Shown here piece by piece: positions 24,928 to 34,542 of a stretch of DNA of 64,000 nt; position 1 is the stretch's first letter, and every line of letters starts with the position of its first letter. The notes below the pieces were generated by a model. It ran no database searches. It was given only the letters and a program-made list of their open reading frames with translations, and was not told the origin of the DNA. The translations under genes and the position numbers were made by a program. This DNA is from JBGNFV01 sp049645705 (lineage in GTDB: Bacteria; Bacteroidota; Bacteroidia; Cytophagales; Cyclobacteriaceae): positions 1 to 64,000 of the forward strand of contig JBARUK010000028.1 in the NCBI GenBank assembly GCA_049645705.1. Reading direction: 5' to 3'.

Positions 24928-26004
24928 TTACTGCTCTCCCACTACCTTATTTGGTACTGATACTGATGAAGTCTCTTTGTGATCCTTTCTTACCATGTGA
25001 TCCAGGCACCTGATCCATTCAGGGTGGTTATTCAGGCTCGGCACTAACTGCCATCTCTCTCCCCCGTTCTCCTCAAATATTTCTTTAAATTCCTCCCCTA
25101 CCTCTATCGTCGTTTCCAGACAGTCGGATACGAACGATGGTGAAAAGGCAAGAACCCTTTTGATTCCCCTGGCCGGCATATCTTTGATTACTACATCTGT
25201 GTAGGGCTTTACCCAGGGATCTTTGCCCAGCCTGGACTGAAATGTCACTGAATAGTTGTCTTCCGAAATACCCAAAGCTGCGGCAAGCAGGCGGCTGGTC
25301 TGGAAGCATTGTGCACGGTAGCAATAGTAATTCTGCTTATGATAGGTACTACAGCAATCTCCGATCTTACAATAGTCATTAACACTACCCTTATAGATCT
25401 GGCTCTCTGGCACACCATGGTAACTGAATATTACATGGTCCCATTCTTCAGCCTCCAAATAGGGTTTTGCTATTGTAGCATGCGCTCTGATAAACAGATC
25501 CTCATTCACAAAATTGGATATGAAGGACAGGCTCGGGATGGTTTGCCACGTAGCGGTAATATCTGTCACTTTCTGAATTACACTTCCCGTAGTGGCAGAG
25601 GCATACTGTGGAAATAGCGGCACTACTAATATGCTCTCTACGGCTTCTTTCTGTAAGCTTTCCATTGCAGCCTCTATAGAAGGAGACTGGTATCTCATAG
25701 CCAGCTTTACACTGTATTCCTGTCCCAGAGAGGTCTGGAGCATCTCTGCTACATCTTCAGAATAAAACAGTAAGGGTGAGCCCCTCTCCTCCCAAAGCTC
25801 CTTGTAGATCTTAGCTGACTTAGGTGCCCGGAAGGGGGCTATAATGAGATTGACAAGCAACCAACGGCCCAGGGAATTAATATCGATCACTCTCTCGTCG
25901 AGTAAAAACTCCCGCAGGTACTTTCGTACATCATATATTTGAGGACTATCCGGCGTACCCAGGTTCACCAGCAGAACTCCTTTTTTACCCTTCTTGATAC
26001 TCAT
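24928..26004 (-). CDS. hemH: Ferrochelatase
   Basis: It inserts iron into protoporphyrin (or coproporphyrin) in the last steps of heme synthesis. At 358 residues, it shows GVLLVNLGTPDSP at the N-terminus, the metal-binding His in IFSYHGVPESQ (near 200) and the catalytic Glu in SDCLETTIEVGEE (near 280). A Cys-rich insertion (YCKIGDCCSTYHKQNYYC) is seen; some bacterial ferrochelatases carry a 2Fe-2S cluster, so this could be a ligand site, but that is inference. It is a single gene, convergent with 24592-24906. Confidence 0.95.
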   Translation of the reverse strand: MSIKKGKKGVLLVNLGTPDSPQIYDVRKYLREFLLDERVIDINSLGRWLLVNLIIAPFRAPKSAKIYKELWEERGSPLLFYSEDVAEMLQTSLGQEYSVKLAMRYQSPSIEAAMESLQKEAVESILVVPLFPQYASATTGSVIQKVTDITATWQTIPSLSFISNFVNEDLFIRAHATIAKPYLEAEEWDHVIFSYHGVPESQIYKGSVNDYCKIGDCCSTYHKQNYYCYRAQCFQTSRLLAAALGISEDNYSVTFQSRLGKDPWVKPYTDVVIKDMPARGIKRVLAFSPSFVSDCLETTIEVGEEFKEIFEENGGERWQLVPSLNNHPEWIRCLDHMVRKDHKETSSVSVPNKVVGEQ

Positions 26005-26088
26005 ATGACAAAATTACGTCAATAATCTACTTTTTGTTTGACACTGGCGGACAATTCCTCAACAAATCTGTTATCCTGGTGAACTTTA

Positions 26089-26385
26089 ATGGCAAATACT
26101 ATGGCAAAAGCAATATGGAACGGTAAAGTTCTTGCTGAAAGTGACCGTACAATAGAGATTGAAGGTAATCAATACTTTCCCCCAGACTCAATCAACAGGG
26201 AATTTTTCCTTGAAAGTAGCGAAACGAGTTCATGCCCCTGGAAGGGCAAGGCAAACTACTACACTATTGCAGTAGAAGGAGACAAAAATGAAAATGCCGC
26301 CTGGTATTACGCAGATCCTAAAGATGCAGCTAAAGAGATCAGGAACTACGTAGCTTTCTGGAACGGGGTGGAGGTAGAAGCTTAA
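26089..26385 (+). CDS. DUF427-family protein
   Basis: A 98-residue protein of the DUF427 family, recognised by AIWNGKVLAESDRT at the N-terminus, FPPDSIN, the SCPWKGKANYYTI core and AAWYYADPKDAAKEI. Function is unknown; some members bind small molecules or are fused to nucleotidyltransferases. Either ATG 26089 or ATG 26101 may be the start. Its stop overlaps that of the convergent lipoprotein gene by 4 bp. Confidence 0.88.
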   Translation: MANTMAKAIWNGKVLAESDRTIEIEGNQYFPPDSINREFFLESSETSSCPWKGKANYYTIAVEGDKNENAAWYYADPKDAAKEIRNYVAFWNGVEVEA

Positions 26386-26921
26386 AGTACCGATCCGTCC
26401 GTAGCATCTATACGTATAGTGGTAAGTGACGCGCCTGTACTGTATTCAAATGTGTAGACCCACTCCTTTGCCGGAAACTCGCGGGTCAGAACCCAATCGA
26501 TCAGAGTGCCTTCGGGTACTTCACTGTCAGCATTATTCAGTGCAGTCTGAAGTTTTACAAGGCCTAAGGGTGGTTCTATCTCATAAGTGTACGGAGGTGT
26601 GGAACCATCTATCTGGTACAATGCACAGGGCTCTTCGTTCAGGTACAGGTTTACCGGAACAGTGTCATTGAAGGTAACTTCGTATACATATAGAGAGAGG
26701 TTCTGATCGATGATGAAATCACCATCAGTTATAACTGAACCCGGTGCATATTCCGCCGCCAGCGTTCGTGCATCTATATCCGACAGTCTGCACTGTGCTC
26801 CTTGCAAAAGGGCATTTTCCCAAAATTTAAGATCAGTACTTATAATATCCTCGTCTTCATTACAGGATATAGAAAATGCACCTACTACACCTAATAAAAA
26901 TACAATCAGTAATCCTCTCAT
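26382..26921 (-). CDS. Putative lipoprotein
   Basis: A 179-residue protein with an SPII signal: MRGLLIVFLLGVVGAFSISCNEDED, lipid Cys near residue 20. The mature part, DUF-like, contains two Cys (QCRLSDID, PCALYQID) and strands suggesting a beta-rich fold, probably at the outer membrane. No function recognised. An upstream start at 26957 is unlikely because it would precede the signal peptide. The C-terminus overlaps the DUF427 gene by 4 bp. Confidence 0.7.
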   Translation of the reverse strand: MRGLLIVFLLGVVGAFSISCNEDEDIISTDLKFWENALLQGAQCRLSDIDARTLAAEYAPGSVITDGDFIIDQNLSLYVYEVTFNDTVPVNLYLNEEPCALYQIDGSTPPYTYEIEPPLGLVKLQTALNNADSEVPEGTLIDWVLTREFPAKEWVYTFEYSTGASLTTIRIDATDGSVL

Positions 26922-27083
26922 AACATCCCCTTTTAGCTCTAAGCCAAAATAATACACAATTGTTGGGGAAATCTAATTATACGGGAAATGCAAAACGTAA
27001 GATCGGGGTAAATTAAGAATGATGTAGAAATACCTTTTACTTGGGTAGGCTTTTCTGCACGAAAAAACTGACTGTATTACGCT

Positions 27084-30017
27084 CTAAAGCAGTAGGTTTT
27101 TAATATCATCCTGCGTAAGGTTTTTCACAAAACTCTCTTCGGTAGTAATAAGATTTGTGGCCAACTGAAGCTTACGTTGCTGCAGGGCGAGAATCTTCTC
27201 CTCTACGGAATTCTTAGTGATAAACTTATAGGTGAAGACGTTATTTTCCTGCCCTATCCGGTGAGCCCGGTCTACAGCCTGCGCTTCTATGGCTGGGTTC
27301 CACCATGGATCCAAAATAAATACATAGTCAGCCTTGGTAAGATTAAGGCCTAACCCTCCCGCCTTCAGGCTTATCAGAAAAACACGCAGGTTTTCATTAC
27401 CCTGAAAGCGTTCTACCTCGCCCTGCCTATCTCGTGTGGAGCCGTCAAGATAGCTGAAACTGATATTTTGTGACTGCAGATATTCTTTGATGATCTGCAG
27501 GTGTTTAACAAACTGACTGAACACAAGAATCTTGTGATTTTTACTAATGGCATTCACCAGCATATGGCATACATCTTCAAGCTTACCGGAATCTCCTGAA
27601 TAGTCAGGGTCCACCATTTTAGGGTGATTTGCTATCTGACGCAATTTGGTCAGACCCTGTAAAAGCATGAACTGGCTGCCCCCCAGACCGTTCTGCTCGA
27701 TCTGATCCATTATCTTATTACGGAAGTAGCTTTTTGTTTCTTCGTACTGCTTTTCCTGCTGGGCCGTCATGCTGGAATACTGCACGCTTTCGATCTTTTC
27801 CGGCAGTTCGGTAGCCACCTGTGATTTGTGTCTGCGCAGGATAAATGGTTTGATAATACTGTGCAGCTTAATACTTTTCTCCTCATCCTTTTTCTTTTCT
27901 ATAGGATTCAGAAACTCATTCTTAAAGAAAGACTGATTACCTAAAAGCCCGGGGTTGATAAAGGTCATTTGTGACCATAGATCGAGTGTGCTGTTCTCGA
28001 GCGGCGTACCTGTGAGTATAAGGCGCTGGCGGCTTTTCAGTTTTTTAACTGATTTAGCAATGTTACTATTCGGGTTCTTTATAGCCTGAGACTCATCCAG
28101 GATGATATAGTTGAAATAGTACTGCTGAAGAATCTCTATATCCAGCCTGACAATACCGTAGCTGGTCAGGACCAGGTCATAGTCGTCAAACTGGTCAGCA
28201 TCCTTATTCCTGTTGGTGCCGGTATAAATGAACACCTTCAGGTTTGGGGTGAATTTTTTGGCTTCCATTTCCCAGTTATAGATAAGGGAAGTGGGCATGA
28301 TCAGCAGACTGGCATTCATATGGCCTTCCTCCTTCTGACTCTGGAGCATGGCCAGCGTTTGTACGGTCTTACCGAGGCCCATGTCGTCAGCCAGGCAACC
28401 CCCAAAGTTGTACCGGTTCAGAAAATGTAGCCAGTTAAAGCCTGCCTTTTGATATGGTCTTAGCGTCCCAACGAACGATTTAGGAAGAGGAAAATCTTCT
28501 ATATTTTCAAAGCTGCGAAGCTTCTCCAGCTTGGAGCTCATCGTCACTTTGGCCAGATTACCATTTTCAAGATCCTGTACAAGGGCCAGATGGTGCTTCC
28601 TTAGCGACATATCTGCCCCATTAGCAGCTTTATCGTCCATGAAGGCAAACAGCTCACTGTATTCGGTAAACCACGCCTCGGGAATGATAGCAATCTCACC
28701 GTTGGGCAGCTTCAGTTCACGCTGATGCTTGATAATTAGTTTTCTGATCTGCTGAAAAGGTATTTCGAATTCGCCGAAAACGATCTTTGCATAGATATCG
28801 AACCAATCAATGTTTTCTTTGACCTCGATAGATATGGATGAATGACCGATAAAGTAACGGCGCGCATCTTTCTGATTCTGGTAAATTTCGAATCCGGCTC
28901 TTTCCAGTACAGATTTATATTGGTTTATCCACTCGATAGCTTCAGTCCGTGCCATGGATGACTTGCCGTGCAATATTTCCAGGCCGGTATCTTTGAGCAT
29001 TTTGAGGTACTGCTTTTCCTCATCCACATTTCTGGATATACGATGAAAGGTATATTCCTCTCCGTTCTTCTCCAGGTGTACACTCGTATTAGTGATCTGG
29101 TCTGCCTTAAACCGGTAGTCGGCATAGCGAAACTGCAGGTCGAAAAGGATACGGCCTTCACCAGAGTTCGAACCGGATGCAGGTTGGTCGAACAGGTTTA
29201 GGTTAGCCTCACCTGCAGCCAGGTCGGCAAATGTAAGGCATGGTTTTGCCGGGTAGCGCTCGGTTTTAATATCAAATCCTTTGGCATACACATCAAATGA
29301 CGCAACCAGGGGAGCAACGAATTTCCGGTAATAGGTTTCCTCTACTTTTCTGGGTATCAGGATAAATTTTTTCCTGAGAAAAGGCTGTAGCTTATGACCG
29401 TCTATATCCTTTTCAAAACTGTACAGTTTGTTTTCTATTACCAGCCAGGCTGGCTCACTACACAGGATATAAGCATTCCGGTTATAGAACTCTACTTTCT
29501 CGCCCTCATGTTTTATAGTAGGAAAGTAGTGGGTATTATCTTCGTTTCTTCTGAAATGAAAGAGTACCGTAGCTTTTGTATCGGTTACTTTTACCTCTCG
29601 CCAGGCCGGTTCTCCGTCATTGCCCATCTCAAAGAGCCTTTTGCCCTTCATAAGGGCAAGTATCTTGGCACGACGACGCTCCAGGTATGCCTGAATTTCA
29701 TCTTGCACTACTTTATTCCCCTTCTCCTTATCGTAGATCTTAAGAAAGAAGTCTGCCGGTTTGATCTTACGCTTGTAAAATTTTTTGATCACTACATCCT
29801 GCTGGATAGAATCCATAAGACGGATGAGCTCATAGTCATTTGTATCCAGTCCTTCCTCGAACTCAGCAGCATTCAGTGAGGAAATATTCTGATGCTGAAA
29901 GGACAGACGGCCTTTTTCATCCAGTTGCACCACAAATGACTCGAATAAGTATCCGAGGTACTCGTGCTGAAACAGTGAGTAAATAATTTGGAACGGTTGT
30001 GCAGGAGAAACTCTCAT
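27084..30017 (-). CDS. SNF2-family DEAD/DEAH helicase
   Basis: A 977-residue Swi2/Snf2-type ATPase. The N-terminal ~480 residues have no recognised domain. The SNF2_N domain follows, with Walker A DDMGLGKTVQT near 544, LTSYGIVRLD, and DESQAIKNPNS (motif II, DExx) near 640. The helicase C domain near 840-950 has VFSQFVKHL, GGLGLNLTKADYVF and DRAHRIGQ. Such ATPases translocate on double-stranded DNA and remodel protein-DNA complexes; the bacterial role is unclear (RapA-like roles are one possibility). It has a large single-gene unit. A palindrome sits 34 bp upstream of the start. Confidence 0.93.
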   Translation of the reverse strand: MRVSPAQPFQIIYSLFQHEYLGYLFESFVVQLDEKGRLSFQHQNISSLNAAEFEEGLDTNDYELIRLMDSIQQDVVIKKFYKRKIKPADFFLKIYDKEKGNKVVQDEIQAYLERRRAKILALMKGKRLFEMGNDGEPAWREVKVTDTKATVLFHFRRNEDNTHYFPTIKHEGEKVEFYNRNAYILCSEPAWLVIENKLYSFEKDIDGHKLQPFLRKKFILIPRKVEETYYRKFVAPLVASFDVYAKGFDIKTERYPAKPCLTFADLAAGEANLNLFDQPASGSNSGEGRILFDLQFRYADYRFKADQITNTSVHLEKNGEEYTFHRISRNVDEEKQYLKMLKDTGLEILHGKSSMARTEAIEWINQYKSVLERAGFEIYQNQKDARRYFIGHSSISIEVKENIDWFDIYAKIVFGEFEIPFQQIRKLIIKHQRELKLPNGEIAIIPEAWFTEYSELFAFMDDKAANGADMSLRKHHLALVQDLENGNLAKVTMSSKLEKLRSFENIEDFPLPKSFVGTLRPYQKAGFNWLHFLNRYNFGGCLADDMGLGKTVQTLAMLQSQKEEGHMNASLLIMPTSLIYNWEMEAKKFTPNLKVFIYTGTNRNKDADQFDDYDLVLTSYGIVRLDIEILQQYYFNYIILDESQAIKNPNSNIAKSVKKLKSRQRLILTGTPLENSTLDLWSQMTFINPGLLGNQSFFKNEFLNPIEKKKDEEKSIKLHSIIKPFILRRHKSQVATELPEKIESVQYSSMTAQQEKQYEETKSYFRNKIMDQIEQNGLGGSQFMLLQGLTKLRQIANHPKMVDPDYSGDSGKLEDVCHMLVNAISKNHKILVFSQFVKHLQIIKEYLQSQNISFSYLDGSTRDRQGEVERFQGNENLRVFLISLKAGGLGLNLTKADYVFILDPWWNPAIEAQAVDRAHRIGQENNVFTYKFITKNSVEEKILALQQRKLQLATNLITTEESFVKNLTQDDIKNLLL

Positions 30018-30051
30018 TTCAAAAAATACGCGACTTGTAAAATAGTAATTT

Positions 30052-30068
30052 CATAGGAAATTCCTATG
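30052..30068. promoter_or_regulatory. Palindrome upstream of the SNF2 gene
   Basis: CATAGGAA-A-TTCCTATG is a perfect 8-bp inverted repeat with a one-base spacer, placed 35 bp before the SNF2 start codon. No T run follows, so it is not a terminator. It could be an operator for a dimeric regulator, but no binding protein is known. Confidence 0.3.
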
Positions 30069-30091
30069 TCTCTGGTGCAGCGATGTAAATT

Positions 30092-31321
30092 TCAAAATTT
30101 GAGGTTTTTTCCGAACCGGGTGGCCATACCTGCCGGTCTGAAAGAGGCTACATAGGTGATAAAAATAATGCTGACGGCCGTCAGGACAAAATCCATAACT
30201 TCCATTTTTACCGGATATGCTTCCAGTATGGATGTTTCCATACCCATCCCGATCATGCCATACTGTGACTGGAGCCAGCAAAGGGTAAAGCCGATACTTA
30301 GCCCCAAAGCTGCCCCTGTAAGCGATATAAGGCCTCCTTCGGTTAGAAAAATGGCTCTGATAAGCTTATCTGTTGCGCCCATCGCATACAGTACTTTAAT
30401 ATCTTCTTTCTTGTCCAGGGCCAGCATAGTAAGCGAAAAAAAGATATTGAATGACGCTACAGCCAGTATAAAAGAGAAGGTAATGTATACAAACAGTTTT
30501 TCTACCTTGATGGCCTTTAAAAGGCTGCTATGCTGCTCATCACTGTTCAGAATCTCGAAGGAACTGCCCAGCTCTTCTACCAACGCCTTTTGCACGTTGG
30601 CCACTTTATAGCCTTCCTGTGTCTGTATCTCGAGCGAAGTACGACGATTACCGTACTCCATAAGATCTTTTGCAAAGGCAAGCGGCACAAAGATGTACTG
30701 CTCATCAAATTGCTTCTCGATAGCAAACACAGCCCCGGGCATTATATTTTTGCGGTTGGTAAGCTTAGAGGGGTCTATGGCAAGGTTTCCGCGGCGACCC
30801 TTTTTGGGGTAAAATACCTGCATAGCATAAAAATCATTCGACGGAGACACACTGAGTACATTCTGTATGCCCCTGCCGATAATGGCGTAGTTGATCCCGT
30901 CTTCCCGGAGCTTCATATCTCCCTGAACGATCATTTCATCCAGCCGGTGCTGATCCAGGAAATTATCACTCACGCCTTTTACCGTAACGACCATCTCTGC
31001 ATCCCGGTACCGTACATAGGCATTGTCTTCCACTACTTCGGTGATAATACCTACTCCCTCTATGCTTTTTATCCGGTTCATCAGAGAGTCCGACAGCTCG
31101 AAGGTCTTACCTTCTACAGCTGTCACCTTCAGTTCGGGGTCGAAGGTATCATAGAGTGAACGGATGAGTCCTTCCAGCCCGTTGAATACTGATAGTACGA
31201 TTATAAGTGCAGCCGTACCCACCATTACTGCCCCCATTGAGATAAGGGAGATCACATTGATAAAGGTTTTTTTCTTTCCGGAAAGAAAATATTTCCGAGC
31301 GACTAATAGGGGTAGCTTCAC
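30092..31321 (-). CDS. LolC/LolE-type ABC transporter permease
   Basis: A 409-residue inner-membrane permease with one N-terminal transmembrane helix (about 20-45), a large periplasmic MacB-like domain and three C-terminal helices (about 280-405), as in FtsX-domain proteins. VARKYFLSGKKKTFINVISLISM at the start is typical of LolC/E, which releases lipoproteins from the inner membrane for LolA. The ATPase LolD and LolA are not in the window. It follows rbfA by 14 bp, a common neighbourhood in Bacteroidota. MacB-type transport cannot be excluded. Confidence 0.85.
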   Translation of the reverse strand: MKLPLLVARKYFLSGKKKTFINVISLISMGAVMVGTAALIIVLSVFNGLEGLIRSLYDTFDPELKVTAVEGKTFELSDSLMNRIKSIEGVGIITEVVEDNAYVRYRDAEMVVTVKGVSDNFLDQHRLDEMIVQGDMKLREDGINYAIIGRGIQNVLSVSPSNDFYAMQVFYPKKGRRGNLAIDPSKLTNRKNIMPGAVFAIEKQFDEQYIFVPLAFAKDLMEYGNRRTSLEIQTQEGYKVANVQKALVEELGSSFEILNSDEQHSSLLKAIKVEKLFVYITFSFILAVASFNIFFSLTMLALDKKEDIKVLYAMGATDKLIRAIFLTEGGLISLTGAALGLSIGFTLCWLQSQYGMIGMGMETSILEAYPVKMEVMDFVLTAVSIIFITYVASFRPAGMATRFGKNLKF

Positions 31322-31335
31322 CTGCTGATCGTAAT

Positions 31336-31731
31336 TTATTGTTTTGAAGAACCGCTTCCTTCTTCTTTGTCCTCATCGGCAGGAGGAATATCCAAGTCAC
31401 CAAGTATACGGTCGATATTAGAAGAGTATTCTGCCGAGTCATCAAGAAAAAATTCGAGATCGGGAATATGCCTCACCTGCTTACCTATACGCGTGCCCAG
31501 ATGCTTTCTTATCTCTCCGTGATGGTCTTCGATCTTATGCAGAACTTCCTGCTTGTTATCTGCAAGCATAAAACTAAGGTAGGTTCTGGCCAGCCCCAGG
31601 TCAGGTGTCATCCTCACTGAGGTGACGGTAATGAAGGTCTTTCCAAACTTATGCTGCATGTCCCGCTGAAATATCTCACCGAGTTCTTTCTGTATAAGGC
31701 GGGAAAATTTTTGTTGTCGCTTACTTTCCAT
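31336..31731 (-). CDS. rbfA: Ribosome-binding factor A
   Basis: RbfA aids late maturation of the 30S subunit and cold adaptation. The 131-residue length is usual. KRQQKFSRLIQKELGEIFQ at the N-terminus is the family signature, and the KH-like core has ITVTSVRMTPDLGLARTYLS. An acidic tail of about 20 residues (ADEDKEEGSG) extends the family. It is the first gene of a leftward unit with the Lol-type permease. Confidence 0.93.
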   Translation of the reverse strand: MESKRQQKFSRLIQKELGEIFQRDMQHKFGKTFITVTSVRMTPDLGLARTYLSFMLADNKQEVLHKIEDHHGEIRKHLGTRIGKQVRHIPDLEFFLDDSAEYSSNIDRILGDLDIPPADEDKEEGSGSSKQ

Positions 31732-31862
31732 AATTTCTTTGCAAATATTGCATTTAATTTTTTATTCCTTGCCCGTCAAAAATCTCTAATTTCGCAAATG
31801 GCGATTTGTCCCGGGTATTTTCTTATGCCGGGTATTCCATTACTAAATACAACGCGTAAAGT

Positions 31863-33278
31863 TTGTTCAGACATTTCAGGTTAAACGATCCCTACCGGTT
31901 TATCAGTATTTCGCTGATGCTCGTAGCACTGCGTCTGCCCTTTTTACTGCTTGACGGCTGGATGATAAGGCCTGAGCTTCACTGGATGCTCATAGGTGAA
32001 AAGCTGGCTTCCGGGGCTGCTATGTATACAGATGTATGGACAGATACGGGGCCTGTGGCTGCATTGTTCTACTGGCTGACCGACCTGCTCCTGAGCAGGA
32101 GTCACCTGGCGTATGCTATTATCAGTATAGTATTAGTACTGTACCAGGCCCTGGTGTTCAATAATTTTCTGTTGCGCGTAAAAGCGTATAAAGAGAATTC
32201 CTACGTGCCGGCCATGTTTTATGTCTTGCTGACGAATGTCTTCTTCGACATGGCCTCGCTGCCTCCTGCACTTATCATGCTTACGTTTCTTATGCCTGCT
32301 ATGAGGAACGTGTTGATCCATCTGGAAAACAGGACTAAGCGGGATGATGTGATACTGTCTACCGGTATCTATCTGGGGCTGGCAGGATTGTCATTGCTGC
32401 CTGGCATATTATTCATAGTCCCGGTATTGCTTGCTTTTGCTACCTTTACCGGTACAGTACTGCGCCGCTACCTGATGCTTATCATCGGGCTTGCTCTCCC
32501 TTTTCTGGCCGCATCGGCTTACTATTACTGGCAGGATGCTCTGCCGTCTTTCTACACCAATTTCTTTTACTCGGCATTCAACTACGACAATACGTACTAT
32601 CTGAGCTTTTACAGTCTGCTCATCATCATTGCTGTGCCTTTGCTCTTTCTCGTAGCCGCATTACTGAAGACCTTTTCCACCGTACAGTTCAATAACTCCC
32701 AGACGAGGGTGCAGCAGACCATGCTATTTATGCTCATTACGGCCAGCCTGGTTTATATAATCTCCAATAAAAAATCTCCTTACCAGTTTCTCCCCCTGGT
32801 ACCTTTTACTGCGTTTTACCTAAGTCATTACTTCCTGCTATTGCGCCGCAAGCTGCTCTTGGAAATTCAGTTTGCCGTGCTGATAGCCCTCATAGTCATG
32901 GTGAATCACGGTACGTACTTTGATTTCTTTCCTACCACAAAGGTGATCGAATACGAAAGACTGCTTGTTTCCGGCACCCCTTATGATGAGATAGCCAGGG
33001 GAAAGAAAGTGCTCGTACTGGGCCTGGAGCCAGATGTGTACAGGGTGTCGAAGCCTGCCACACCTTACCTGCAGTGGAACCTGGCCAGTAAGCAACTGAA
33101 TGCTCTCGATTATTTTGATAACCTTATCGAGATTAGAGAGAATTTTCTGAAAGATATGCCGGACATAATCATCGATAAAGAAGGGCTGGCCCCCCGGTTA
33201 TTTAATAAAATACCCGAAATAGGAAGCCAGTACAGGGAAACCGGAACAGCCGGCATATATTCAAGGATTCAGCCCTGA
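31863..33278 (+). CDS. Polytopic membrane protein of unknown function
   Basis: A 471-residue protein with about ten to twelve hydrophobic segments and a soluble C-terminal part (about 390-471). The TTG start gives MFRHFRLNDPYRFI, an N-terminus that I recall in related Bacteroidota proteins; the next ATG (31917) would lose it. WTDTGPVAALFYWLTD and SNKKSPYQFLPLVPF resemble the glycosyltransferase-39/mannosyltransferase-like membrane proteins in layout, but no catalytic motif is certain. It stands alone between divergent rbfA and convergent rpiB. Confidence 0.75.
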   Translation: MFRHFRLNDPYRFISISLMLVALRLPFLLLDGWMIRPELHWMLIGEKLASGAAMYTDVWTDTGPVAALFYWLTDLLLSRSHLAYAIISIVLVLYQALVFNNFLLRVKAYKENSYVPAMFYVLLTNVFFDMASLPPALIMLTFLMPAMRNVLIHLENRTKRDDVILSTGIYLGLAGLSLLPGILFIVPVLLAFATFTGTVLRRYLMLIIGLALPFLAASAYYYWQDALPSFYTNFFYSAFNYDNTYYLSFYSLLIIIAVPLLFLVAALLKTFSTVQFNNSQTRVQQTMLFMLITASLVYIISNKKSPYQFLPLVPFTAFYLSHYFLLLRRKLLLEIQFAVLIALIVMVNHGTYFDFFPTTKVIEYERLLVSGTPYDEIARGKKVLVLGLEPDVYRVSKPATPYLQWNLASKQLNALDYFDNLIEIRENFLKDMPDIIIDKEGLAPRLFNKIPEIGSQYRETGTAGIYSRIQP

Positions 33279-33284
33279 GTAGTA

Positions 33285-33719
33285 TCAGCAGGGAATCTTC
33301 CCTACCCTACGCTCGTGACGTCCTCCTTCGAATTCAGTATTCAGGAAAGTTGTCGCAATCTTTTCAGCGTCCTCCAACGAGATGAAGCGAGAAGGAATAC
33401 ACAACACATTGGCGTTGTTGTGCTGACGCGACAGGGCGCTCAGTTCCTCATTCCAGCAAAGAGCAGCACGTATGCCTTTGTGCTTATTGGCTGTTATGGC
33501 TACACCATTGCCACTACCGCATATAAGTATGCCCTGATGATAGGTACCCTTCTCTACTGCTGTAGAAAGCGGATGAGCGAAGTCCGGGTAGTCCACACTA
33601 TCGGCAGAGGGTGGCCCGAAGTCTCCTACCTCAAATCCTTTTTCTTCCAGCATAGCCTTTATAGTCTGCTTGTATTCGTATCCGGCATGGTCGCCGCCTA
33701 TTGCTATTCGTTTACTCAT
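33285..33719 (-). CDS. rpiB: Ribose 5-phosphate isomerase B
   Basis: It interconverts ribose 5-phosphate and ribulose 5-phosphate in the pentose phosphate pathway. At 144 residues it has the family start IAIGGDHAGYEYK (DHAG loop), the catalytic Cys67 in ILICGSGNGVAI, and QHNNANVLCIPSR with the His that opens the ring. It overlaps the upstream tatC gene by 8 bp and is the last gene of glyA-tatC-rpiB. Confidence 0.95.
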   Translation of the reverse strand: MSKRIAIGGDHAGYEYKQTIKAMLEEKGFEVGDFGPPSADSVDYPDFAHPLSTAVEKGTYHQGILICGSGNGVAITANKHKGIRAALCWNEELSALSRQHNNANVLCIPSRFISLEDAEKIATTFLNTEFEGGRHERRVGKIPC

Positions 33720-34533
33720 TTTCCTGTGTTTTTGCGAGTTTCTTTTCCTGTCTTTTGATAACTACTCCCGATATGAAAATACTCAATTCATACAGTAAAA
33801 ATAATGGCAGTGAGATCAGACACTGGCTTATTACATCCGGGGGTGTGAGTATGGCAGAAACGATCAGTATAACGACCACCGCATGTTTGCGATATTGCTT
33901 GAGCAACGCCGGTGTCGCAATCCCCACCTTGGTCAGAAAGAAGATAACCATGGGAAGCTGAAACATGATGCCGGTACTAAGTACGATCATGCATACGGTA
34001 CTGACATAGCTATTGATGTCGAATTCGTTTTGAATACTCTCTGCCAGTTGATAATTAGACAGGAAGTTTATCGAAAGCGGGGTAATAATGTAATAGCCGA
34101 ATGAAACCCCCATTATAAACAACAGGGTAACAAAGAACACCGCACCCCTGGTCACGTTTTTCTCACTCATGTTGAGGCCAGGGGCTATAAACCTCCACAG
34201 CTCCCAGAAGAAGTAAGGAAACGCCAGGATAATGCCTATGACGATAGAGTAGGTTATGTGCGACGTAAACTGTCCGGTAAGGGTACGGCTTTGCAGAATA
34301 AAGGGTAACTGCTCGATACAGAGCACATCCGAACCGATCATTTTACCCAGTTCGCATAACTTCTGATACGTCCAGAAGTCCAGCTTGCCTGGCCCAAGGA
34401 TCAGAGTTTCGAAAAAGAACTCCTTGCCCAGAAAGGCTATTGCTGAAAAGATAAAAACGGATATCAGCGACCGGATAACATGCCATCTGAGTAATTCCAG
34501 ATGATCCAGAAAGGACATTTCCTGTTCTTGCAT
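33712..34533 (-). CDS. tatC: Twin-arginine translocase subunit TatC
   Basis: TatC recognises twin-arginine signal peptides and builds the channel with TatA. The 273-residue protein has about six membrane segments; MSFLDHLELLRWHVIRS is the N-terminal family signature and the FELPMVIFFL-like motif (MFQLPMVIFFLTKVG) is in the middle. TatA/B are not adjacent. glyA lies 9 bp upstream and rpiB overlaps downstream. Confidence 0.95.
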   Translation of the reverse strand: MQEQEMSFLDHLELLRWHVIRSLISVFIFSAIAFLGKEFFFETLILGPGKLDFWTYQKLCELGKMIGSDVLCIEQLPFILQSRTLTGQFTSHITYSIVIGIILAFPYFFWELWRFIAPGLNMSEKNVTRGAVFFVTLLFIMGVSFGYYIITPLSINFLSNYQLAESIQNEFDINSYVSTVCMIVLSTGIMFQLPMVIFFLTKVGIATPALLKQYRKHAVVVILIVSAILTPPDVISQCLISLPLFLLYELSIFISGVVIKRQEKKLAKTQENE

Positions 34534-34542
34534 TCGATTTAT

